From Cyanobacteria bacterium OH_CDB_58 (GTDB lineage Bacteria > Cyanobacteriota > Vampirovibrionia > Gastranaerophilales > Gastranaerophilaceae), in assembly GCA_023435965.1 (NCBI GenBank), contig JAEZLC010000009.1:1-5628 (forward strand): DNA of 5,628 bases, given 5' to 3'. Shown here one piece after another: positions 1-4,910 of this stretch. The notes below the pieces were generated by a model. The model saw only the letters and a list, made by a program, of their open reading frames with translations, ran no database searches and was not told the DNA's origin. Every line of letters starts with the position of its first letter. Position 1 is the first letter of the stretch. The position numbers and the translations under genes were made by a program.

Positions 1-235
1 CAATATTTTGGATTAAGTTTCGGCCGCATTTTCTACAAAATTCAGAAGAGTATAAATTAGAACTTTGGCATTCAGGACAAACCTTTATAACTTCAAAATC
101 GCAAAAAGCACAGTTAGGCTGTCCAAAAGGCGTAAGAGACTTACAAGCAGGACAAATCATGTTGACTTTTACACCGCAAAAGTCGCATCGCAGCACATTA
201 TTTTTTATTTCACTTCTGCACCTTGGGCAATACAT
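1..235 (-). CDS. Tandem zinc-ribbon protein, partial (C-terminus beyond left edge)
   Basis: The minus-strand frame opens with ATG at 235-233 and stays open to the window edge, giving 78 residues of a longer protein. They form three consecutive zinc ribbons: C3/C6 with C17/C20 (CPRC, CDFC), C28/C31 with C42/C45 (CPAC, CAFC), and C53/C56 with C67/C70 (CPEC, CRKC). Each Cys-x2-Cys pair lies 10 residues from its partner pair, as in zinc-ribbon and double-zinc-ribbon (DZANK-like) domains. A Shine-Dalgarno AGGA (245-242) sits 6 nt before the ATG, which supports this start. Such ribbons often precede membrane or signalling domains, but the rest is not visible, so function is unassigned. The gene lies 71 bp downstream of the sigma gene on the same strand and could be its co-transcribed third gene, or use its own promoter in that AT-rich gap. 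The coding and zinc-binding calls are secure; the role is unknown. Confidence 0.88.
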   Translation of the reverse strand, partial: MYCPRCRSEIKNNVLRCDFCGVKVNMICPACKSLTPFGQPNCAFCDFEVIKVCPECQSSNLYSSEFCRKCGRNLIQNI

Positions 236-265
236 GGTTTATCCTAATTGAACAAATAACAAGTG

Positions 266-271
266 ATTATA
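266..271 (-). promoter_or_regulatory. Possible -10 box for the zinc-ribbon gene
   Basis: The minus strand reads TATAAT exactly at 271-266, about 30 nt upstream of the ATG at 235, with AGGA between them. A second TATAAT lies at 286-281. No convincing -35 box is seen at 16-18 bp, and the gap is almost pure A/T, so a chance match is quite possible. No hairpin terminator separates this gene from the sigma gene upstream. Confidence 0.25.
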
Positions 272-306
272 ATTTATTATATTATAAATAATTAATTTTT
301 TTTAAA

Positions 307-915
307 TTAGGAATTTAAATGCGTTTTTATAAGCTTGGATAATTCAAGCAATCTCTTACTAATTTCAGATTGAGAAAGGTTCAATTCTTTAGAAATTTCA
401 GACTGGGCACAGTTTTTGACATAACGCAGGTAAAAAATATCCAAAAAACATTTTTGAGGAGCATCTTTATGTATAATACATACAACATCTGCTATTCTTT
501 GAAGCAAATCTTTTTTTATTACAATTTCTTCTACGGTTTCTCTGGGGTCCTCAAAATCAAACGAAACGGAATATTGCGAATTTTCAACACTACTTCCAAC
601 AAAAGAAGATGGTTGTGAAACCGATGCTGGAGGATTATTAAATGAAACTTCATTGGTTGAAACATAGCCTTTTGAAGTTTTTCTAACTCTTCCGCTGTCT
701 TTTAAAACTGCAAGAATTGAAGTATTTACAACTTTTGAAAGATAGCTTTCAATTTTTTGCACACTTGAGTTTGAATGGAATATTATATAAGACTTTTGAA
801 ATGCTTCATTGCAAAAATCTTCAAACAAATCCTCATTACCGCTATATTTGGCATTTGACTTAACGAATTTCTCTATAAGCTGCCTTTGTTCATCCAATAA
901 TAGCACTTGGTTCAA
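307..915 (-). CDS. Divergent ECF-like sigma factor (sigma-70 family)
   Basis: The product is about 202 residues and has the two-domain plan of an ECF sigma factor. Residues 28-80 resemble sigma region 2, with an acidic start (NEDLFEDF), then a segment like the usual 'WL..V.N..L...R' pattern (ESYLSKVVNTS...VLKDSGRVRK, 56-79), here with Tyr for the common Trp. A Ser/Asn/Pro-rich linker (about 86-125) follows. Residues 137-200 resemble region 4.2, with a helix-turn-helix around QSEISKELNLSQSEISKRLL (171-190) for -35 recognition. The leading region 2.1 helix is short or missing, so this is a divergent member. The start is uncertain: TTG at 915-913 is the longest choice, GTG at 906-904 (9 nt after GAGAG) is an alternative, and no ATG occurs in frame within the gene. 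It follows the large anti-sigma-like gene by 46 bp without a terminator, which supports a sigma/anti-sigma operon. Target promoters cannot be read from this window. Confidence 0.75.
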   Translation of the reverse strand: MNQVLLLDEQRQLIEKFVKSNAKYSGNEDLFEDFCNEAFQKSYIIFHSNSSVQKIESYLSKVVNTSILAVLKDSGRVRKTSKGYVSTNEVSFNNPPASVSQPSSFVGSSVENSQYSVSFDFEDPRETVEEIVIKKDLLQRIADVVCIIHKDAPQKCFLDIFYLRYVKNCAQSEISKELNLSQSEISKRLLELSKLIKTHLNS

Positions 916-918
916 CTC

Positions 919-933
919 TCAAACTTTATACAT
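919..933 (-). other. Five-codon leader minigene before the sigma gene
   Basis: On the minus strand ATG-TAT-AAA-GTT-TGA (933-919) lies in the same frame as the sigma gene, and its stop is separated from the TTG start by one codon (GAG). TAAGGA (942-937) precedes the ATG by only 3 nt, which is tighter than usual. If translated, it would encode MYKV and deliver terminating ribosomes to the sigma start, a possible termination-reinitiation arrangement. It could equally be chance, or the trace of a nonsense change that shortened the sigma N-terminus. Confidence 0.3.
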
Positions 934-948
934 ATATCCTTAATAGTT

Positions 949-957
949 ATAATAGCA
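949..957 (-). promoter_or_regulatory. Possible extended -10 promoter for the sigma gene
   Basis: The minus strand reads TGCTATTAT (957-949), one mismatch from the extended -10 consensus TGNTATAAT. A start site about 7 nt downstream would fall near 942, giving a very short leader before the sigma start. No -35 box is evident. It would let sigma be made apart from its presumed anti-sigma gene. This rests on motif match only. Confidence 0.25.
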
Positions 958-961
958 TAAA

Positions 962-3900
962 TTAAAAATTAATGACTAGTGTTAAAGGATAAACGTTCGC
1001 TTTTAAAAGTTTATTCATAACCGGATTGTTTTGTCCCAATTCAGCTGAATCAGGAAGTTGTGGGACATTTATGTACTTCAAGGTCGCTTTAATACTTTGT
1101 AACACAATCTCATCAACCTGCTGAGATCCGCTAGAGTTCAATACTTCCAGCTTCTTAATATTATTGTCTTTACCAACTTCTATAAGTACTTTTACGCCGT
1201 CATTGTAAGCAAATTCAGTCGCATTTAGTAGATCATTTTTCAAATTAATCTGTAGATTTTTACCGGCAATTTGTAAATATTTCGTAAACAATTCACTAGT
1301 TGCTATGTACTGAGGAACCTCCCAAGAGATTTTTGTTATAGTAATCGTTGACGGATTTTCATCAAAAACATTAGTCATAGATTTATTTAAGTCTCTTGGT
1401 GCTGAGGCTGTTGAACCTTTTGCAAGCTCCATGCCTACAGGAGCTGTTGACTCACCTCCTGCGATAGAGAACTCTCCATTTTCTACTGGCATAGCACCGG
1501 TTTGATCTGGCAACATAGGAGACATTGGTTCTTGAACCTGTTCACTTATCGCTTCTGAATCATTTTTCATTTTATTGTTATATGCAATTACTCCAAAGAC
1601 AGAAGATAGCAACAGACAGCCAACAATTAAAGATGAAGCAATTATCACCTTTTTATCTTTCATAATTGAAAGCCCGTCCGGTTTGTTCACAATGTATTCT
1701 ATCTGCTCATCAACTTCATCCGGCATCTCTAGATTGTTCGAATTTTTATACAAAAGCTGTAAGTCTTGCTGATCGTTATTTACAGGAGCAGCAGGAATAT
1801 ATTCTTCAAAATCAGACTCTTCGTCATCTTGCGAATACTCTATTTGGACAGTTTCTACTTCCTCTTTATCATCTTCATCATCGCTTATAACTTCAAGATC
1901 ACCCTCTTCATCATCTTCATCTATATCAGTTAACAAATCGATGTCTTCATTTTCGTCGCTGGTAAGCTGTATGGAATTGTCAAAAGAAGTTACTTCCTCT
2001 TCAGACTTGAGTTCATTCCCCGCATTGATGAATTCTTTAAACTCATCCGAGCTTTCAGTCTCATCTTGTAAAAACTCACTCGGTTCAAAAGCGAACGAAT
2101 CAGATGCTTCAGCTGCAACATCATCTTGTTTTGAAAACTCGATGAAATTATCTTCCGAATCAACTTCCTGTTCAGTATTTTTTGTATCTTCTGCAATATT
2201 TGCTGGAAACTCATCGTCTTCTTCATCAGACAATGTAACAAGCTCACCGTCTTCATCTTCTTCAAATGCTTCAGTTTGATAATCTAAGGATGAAGCTTGT
2301 TCGACTTCTTCGGACTTCGTTTCTTCAACTATTTCTTCGTAGTCATTTAAATCTTGTGAGAAATCTTCAAGTTCCTCTAACTCAGAAACTTCATTGTGAA
2401 TATCTTCAGAAAGATCAAACTCTGTTAATTCTTCGTCTTCAATAAATTCCTCTTGCAAGATATCTTCTGATTCAGATGATTCTAGAGCTTCACAATCATG
2501 AACTTCCATCTCCTCAAGTTCTACAATAGTTTCATCCAATGTTTTTGACAAGTCAGCCAAAAAATCCGATGTAGATTGCTCATCATCTATTTCACCGTCA
2601 TGAAGCAAGGCTGATTCAAGTTCATCCTGCTCTTGAAACTCTTTAAAAATATCATCTGCATCTTTAAGAAAATTGAATTCAGGCTCTTCTGATAATTCTT
2701 CTACTGTTTCACTTTCAATAGGTTGAATTCCTTGTTCAGTAAGGTTATTCAACTCAAATTCATGATCAGCAATTTCAATATGCTCTTCAAACAAATCATC
2801 AATAGAATCCAGGCAATCGCATTTTTCACACACTTCTGCACTCTCATCCTCTGGAAGAAGGGGGATAACACTATCTTCAATAACGATTTTATTCCTTTCT
2901 TCTGGGGTAGGAAGCAGCTCAACTTCAAAAGAAGACAGATCACAATATTCACCATTTTTTGCATTTAGGTCAGCCAGTTCATCATGAGGCTCCGATGCTG
3001 AACCTGCTACAGTTTCCTTTGTATTTTCTTCTTCAATAAGAAGCGTATCATCTTGTTCTAAATCAAAAATATCATCTTCAATAAGGGTGCTATTTTCATT
3101 TCCGATTTCTTCTAAGAAATCCGTGATATCTTCATCTTGTGCTGTCAACTCATGATTTATAGTTGGAGAAAGTGCTTTTACTCCTGATTCAACAACAGCT
3201 GCCGCTGATTCAGCAATACTTGCACCCGCTTCAGCAACGGAAGAAGCAGCTTCAACACCAGATATTACAGCATTAACAGAAGATTGAGCACTCGCTGCTG
3301 CGGCTGTTCCTGCAATAACCGCTCCAGCTCCTAACACTCCTGCAGCCAGTCCAATCGCAGCACCTCCGTTTTTATCTTTAGGATTTTTTTCAATCATCTT
3401 ATCAGAAGGATTGTCAAAAAGTTCACCTAAAATATCTTCTTCGTCCAGTTCATCTCCGGTTTCTAATGGGTTGATTTCTATAATCTCTTCTTTGCCGACA
3501 TATTTTTCAGAATCGACAGCCTGAGCACCAATTATGGAAAGAGTATGGTCCTCAAAAAATTCCGTTCTTAATGACATATTTTTAACAATAGCTTCAAAGT
3601 CGTAAAGTTCTACAAAATTAGCTCTACATTCAGGGCAATTCACCAAATGTTTAATGAATGATTTTTTAGAACTGTTGTCTATTTCTTTATCAATGTAGGA
3701 CAGATAATAATTTTCGAAATCACTATGATCAAATGGAGCAACAATATGGTTTTCAGAACTGATTATATTAATCAAATCCTCAATAGGGCAAAGAGCATCT
3801 GAGCTCATCAAATAATAATCGCCTGAATCTAAGGACCTGCTTATTTGCTCTCTTGATACAAAACCTGCAAGCTGTGCTTTTTTTAATTGGGAATCAACTT

Positions 3901-4243
3901 TTATTCCGACATAAAAATCGGCTAAAATATCATATTTAAAATGAGATTTTGGTACTGAAATAAAATTGTTATCAGAAACTATTCTGACTTCGACCTTCCA
4001 TCCATTGTAATAAAGATCCGAGATTTCGAATTCTTCGTTTACAGGAGCTATCTTAAACAAATTTTTAGATATATTAACAACTATACCCTGAGTGACAAGA
4101 TAGTCAGCAAATGTATCCAATGCGACGATAGAGGCGTAAGCTCTCTTTCGTTGAAACTCATTTTCTACAGGTGCAGCGATTATTTTTGCGTACTTAACTG
4201 CATCATTTGTAATGACTAACTCATTGTTTATAGGTAATTCCAT
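962..4243 (-). CDS. Giant membrane-anchored anti-sigma factor-like protein: DUF1822-like, zinc finger, acidic region, TonB-like C-terminus
   Basis: The product has 1093 residues. Residues 28-160 resemble cyanobacterial DUF1822 (pattern RAY..., YL...GI, ISDL, VEVR, VPK, AQLAGF). Residues 173-206 form an anti-sigma (zf-HC2/ZAS) finger: H173-x25-H199-x3-C203-x2-C206, ending in HLVNCPECR. A Gly/Ala-rich stretch (293-352) follows. Residues 371-850 are extremely acidic: I count 181 Asp/Glu against 15 Lys/Arg in 480, with a cysteine cluster C472/C475/C477. One clear membrane helix lies at 866-888 after KDKK, predicting N-in, C-out. After a flexible linker, residues 966-1093 resemble a TonB C-terminal domain (KVLIEVGKDNNIKKLEVLNS with SSG at 1037-1039, then VDEIVLQSI). 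AGGAG (4256-4252) lies 8 nt before the ATG and supports the start. The likely role is to hold the sigma factor encoded 46 bp downstream at the inner membrane and release it on an envelope signal. Zinc finger, helix and acidic region are visible; DUF1822 and TonB are recognised by pattern; the role is inferred. Confidence 0.8.
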   Translation of the reverse strand: MELPINNELVITNDAVKYAKIIAAPVENEFQRKRAYASIVALDTFADYLVTQGIVVNISKNLFKIAPVNEEFEISDLYYNGWKVEVRIVSDNNFISVPKSHFKYDILADFYVGIKVDSQLKKAQLAGFVSREQISRSLDSGDYYLMSSDALCPIEDLINIISSENHIVAPFDHSDFENYYLSYIDKEIDNSSKKSFIKHLVNCPECRANFVELYDFEAIVKNMSLRTEFFEDHTLSIIGAQAVDSEKYVGKEEIIEINPLETGDELDEEDILGELFDNPSDKMIEKNPKDKNGGAAIGLAAGVLGAGAVIAGTAAAASAQSSVNAVISGVEAASSVAEAGASIAESAAAVVESGVKALSPTINHELTAQDEDITDFLEEIGNENSTLIEDDIFDLEQDDTLLIEEENTKETVAGSASEPHDELADLNAKNGEYCDLSSFEVELLPTPEERNKIVIEDSVIPLLPEDESAEVCEKCDCLDSIDDLFEEHIEIADHEFELNNLTEQGIQPIESETVEELSEEPEFNFLKDADDIFKEFQEQDELESALLHDGEIDDEQSTSDFLADLSKTLDETIVELEEMEVHDCEALESSESEDILQEEFIEDEELTEFDLSEDIHNEVSELEELEDFSQDLNDYEEIVEETKSEEVEQASSLDYQTEAFEEDEDGELVTLSDEEDDEFPANIAEDTKNTEQEVDSEDNFIEFSKQDDVAAEASDSFAFEPSEFLQDETESSDEFKEFINAGNELKSEEEVTSFDNSIQLTSDENEDIDLLTDIDEDDEEGDLEVISDDEDDKEEVETVQIEYSQDDEESDFEEYIPAAPVNNDQQDLQLLYKNSNNLEMPDEVDEQIEYIVNKPDGLSIMKDKKVIIASSLIVGCLLLSSVFGVIAYNNKMKNDSEAISEQVQEPMSPMLPDQTGAMPVENGEFSIAGGESTAPVGMELAKGSTASAPRDLNKSMTNVFDENPSTITITKISWEVPQYIATSELFTKYLQIAGKNLQINLKNDLLNATEFAYNDGVKVLIEVGKDNNIKKLEVLNSSGSQQVDEIVLQSIKATLKYINVPQLPDSAELGQNNPVMNKLLKANVYPLTLVINF
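965..1348 (-). other. TonB-C-like extracytoplasmic domain of the anti-sigma protein
   Basis: Residues 966-1093 follow a Ser/Pro/Gly/Met-rich linker after the membrane helix. The stretch with EVGKDNNIKKLEVLNSSGS, then VDEIVLQSI and PQLP matches the strand-SSG-helix-strand layout of TonB C-terminal domains ('dG.v....v..SSG...lD..vl.ai'). In true TonB this domain contacts outer-membrane receptors; here it may sense or tether to an envelope partner. No ExbB or ExbD genes are present in the window. Confidence 0.55.
1580..1648 (-). other. Transmembrane helix of the anti-sigma protein
   Basis: Residues 866-888 are a 23-residue uncharged hydrophobic run (VIIASSLIVGCLLL onward to AY) preceded by MKDKK. 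The positive charge on the N-terminal side predicts a cytoplasmic N-terminus and an outside C-terminus. It contains one cysteine, C876. Confidence 0.9.
1694..3133 (-). other. Very acidic low-complexity region of the anti-sigma protein
   Basis: Residues 371-850 contain 181 Asp/Glu and 15 Lys/Arg by hand count; residues 761-810 alone have 27 acids in 50. GAA/GAT codon richness makes the plus strand pyrimidine-rich here (TTC, ATC, TCATC), which creates spurious plus-strand reading frames. Degenerate short motifs of the form [DE]-[IFL]-[FL]-x-[DE] recur, for example DFLEEI at 375, DLFEEH at 483, DIFKEF at 531, DFLADL at 560 and EFLQDE at 723. It is probably disordered, with short hydrophobic patches. 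Confidence 0.85.
3626..3727 (-). other. Anti-sigma zinc finger (zf-HC2/ZAS) within the large protein
   Basis: Residues 173-206 contain H173, H199, C203 and C206, with YLSYIDKEID between the first two ligands and HLVNCPECR at the end. The His/Cys-x(24-25)-His-x3-Cys-x2-Cys pattern is that of zinc-binding anti-sigma domains such as RsrA and ChrR, where this fold clamps the sigma factor. All four expected ligand positions are filled. Confidence 0.8.
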
Positions 4244-4274
4244 TTATCCAACTCCTGTGCTATAATTACTCAGA

Positions 4275-4280
4275 ATTATA
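4275..4280 (-). promoter_or_regulatory. Possible -10 box for the anti-sigma gene
   Basis: The minus strand reads TATAAT exactly at 4280-4275, about 32 nt upstream of the ATG at 4243 and ahead of the AGGAG at 4256-4252. No TTGACA-like -35 box is found; the corresponding position lies inside the inverted repeat at 4291-4310, as expected if a regulator, rather than a strong -35 box, governs this promoter. Confidence 0.4.
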
Positions 4281-4290
4281 AAAATTCCAA

Positions 4291-4310
4291 ACTCTCCTAT
4301 ATATGAGAGT
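4291..4310. repeat. Operator-like 20-bp inverted repeat
   Basis: ACTCTC-N8-GAGAGT, with an inner TATATA, is symmetric at nine of ten base pairs around 4300.5. It covers the -35 position relative to the candidate minus-strand TATAAT at 4280-4275, a good place for a repressor or activator of the anti-sigma/sigma operon. No regulator family is recognised. Confidence 0.45.
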
Positions 4311-4343
4311 GCATCCTTAAATAAAATATTCCAAAATAATTGA

Positions 4344-4365
4344 TTTGTAACATTTTATTTACAAA
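4344..4365. repeat. Inverted repeat TTTGTAA-N8-TTACAAA in the divergent region
   Basis: These are perfect 7-bp arms with an 8-bp AT-rich spacer, centred at 4354.5, 54 bp from the centre of the neighbouring 20-bp palindrome. The TGTAA/TTACA half-sites recall CRP/FNR-type or GlnR-type operators, but the spacing does not fit either consensus. In DNA this AT-rich, one 7-bp inverted repeat can occur by chance. Confidence 0.3.
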
Positions 4366-4392
4366 CACCCCAATGAAAGCAATTAAACAATC

Positions 4393-4418
4393 TTTTCGTT
4401 TTTAATAGTGTACGAAAA
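4393..4418. repeat. Inverted repeat TTTTCGT-N12-ACGAAAA just before the ribosome binding site
   Basis: These are perfect 7-bp arms separated by 12 nt, ending 2 nt before the Shine-Dalgarno of the small plus-strand gene. It could act as a stem-loop in the 5' untranslated region or as an operator. No clear -10/-35 pair for the plus-strand gene was found around it, so the transcription start is unplaced. Confidence 0.3.
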
Positions 4419-4420
4419 CA

Positions 4421-4428
4421 AAAGGAGG
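4421..4428 (+). promoter_or_regulatory. Strong ribosome binding site of the small Ala/Lys-rich gene
   Basis: AAAGGAGG lies 5 nt before the ATG at 4434. It is close to the full anti-Shine-Dalgarno complement and stronger than the sites of the other genes here, suggesting high translation. Confidence 0.8.
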
Positions 4429-4433
4429 CATAA

Positions 4434-4862
4434 ATGATTAACGGTGTAAATTTCGGAGCTATTTCAACTGATCCGACTATTAGGTTATCAGATGAAACTA
4501 TCTCTCAAGCTCATAACAACGCAGCACCAACAGCCCCTTCCACTCCAGCTGCTGCCACAAATGTTCAGGGCGATTCATTTGAGAAAAAAGGCAAAGGCAA
4601 AAAAGCTGCAATAGGATTTATAGCTACAGCCGCTGCTGCACTAGCAGGATTGGCATACGCAGTAAAATCTGGCAAGCTTGCAAAAGTTGAACTCGGCGAT
4701 GAGGCAAAAATTTTAGAAAAAGCTAAAAATATAGCTGCTGATGTAGGCCAAAAAGTATTAGACCTCTCAAAAGCCGCATACGCAAAAGTAAAAGACATTA
4801 TCCCCAAATTTAAAAAAGGTGCAGAAAAAGCTGCGGAAGCAACAACAGAAGCGGCAACATAA
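4434..4862 (+). CDS. Small Ala/Lys-rich protein with one membrane helix, unknown function
   Basis: The product has 142 residues. The N-terminus (MINGVNFGAI) leads into an Ala/Pro/Thr-rich, probably disordered stretch (about 29-43), then a basic patch KKGKGKK (51-57), a hydrophobic helix AAIGFIATAAAALAGLAYA (58-76), and an Ala/Lys-rich amphipathic helix (about 88-140) with one break at DIIPKF. The basic patch before the helix predicts N-in. The layout, a Gly/Ala membrane helix followed by a charged helical tail, recalls YtxH-like small proteins, though the sequence does not clearly place it there. It has its own strong ribosome binding site, ends 14 bp before a terminator, and so is probably monocistronic. 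It is divergent from the anti-sigma gene and could be under the same control. Its KxK-xx-AAIG segment resembles the Gly/Ala stretch of that large protein, which may be only composition. I do not recognise the family. Confidence 0.8.
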   Translation: MINGVNFGAISTDPTIRLSDETISQAHNNAAPTAPSTPAAATNVQGDSFEKKGKGKKAAIGFIATAAAALAGLAYAVKSGKLAKVELGDEAKILEKAKNIAADVGQKVLDLSKAAYAKVKDIIPKFKKGAEKAAEATTEAAT

Positions 4863-4876
4863 TAAAATCTTTTATT

Positions 4877-4910
4877 AAAAAATAGACTGAGAAATCAGTC
4901 TATTTTTTTT
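4877..4910. terminator. Bidirectional Rho-independent terminator between convergent genes
   Basis: A perfect 14-bp stem (six A-T pairs, then TAGACTGA at 4883-4890 pairing with TCAGTCTA at 4895-4902) closes a GAAA tetraloop (4891-4894). Eight T residues follow on the plus strand (4903-4910) and six on the minus strand (4882-4877). It should stop transcription of the small gene on plus and of pheA on minus. The pheA stop codon TAG (4902-4900) lies inside the stem. Confidence 0.93.

Noticed and set aside
65..247. Plus-strand 60-residue open frame
   Set aside because: It overlaps the zinc-ribbon gene on the opposite strand, whose regularly spaced cysteine pairs clearly identify the real coding strand.
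272..289. ATTTAT-N6-ATAAAT as a terminator after the sigma gene
   Set aside because: The stem is A/T only, 6 bp, without a following T-run in the right place; it is expected by chance in such AT-rich DNA.
370..618. Plus-strand 82-residue open frame
   Set aside because: It is antisense to the sigma-like gene and has no recognisable domain or good ribosome binding site.
919..921. TGA read as a sense codon (alternative genetic code) to extend the sigma N-terminus
   Set aside because: No in-frame TGA occurs elsewhere in the long genes, and both visible Trp codons of the large protein are TGG. The available stops are TAA and TAG, which is too few to argue for recoding.
1575..2968. Several plus-strand and alternative minus-strand open frames across the large gene, including a Ser-rich one at 1941-2279
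   Set aside because: They are shadows of the acidic coding region: GAA/GAT codons read in other frames give Ser-, Phe- or Lys-rich peptides without stops. No ribosome binding sites or recognisable domains are seen.
4344..4365. Assignment of the dyad as an NtcA, GlnR/TnrA or FNR site
   Set aside because: Half-sites are reminiscent, but the spacings do not fit: GTA and TAC are 10 bp apart instead of 8, and TGTAA and TTACA are 8 bp apart instead of 7.
4565..4807. Minus-strand 80-residue open frame
   Set aside because: It is antisense to the small Ala/Lys-rich gene, which has the strong ribosome binding site and terminator.
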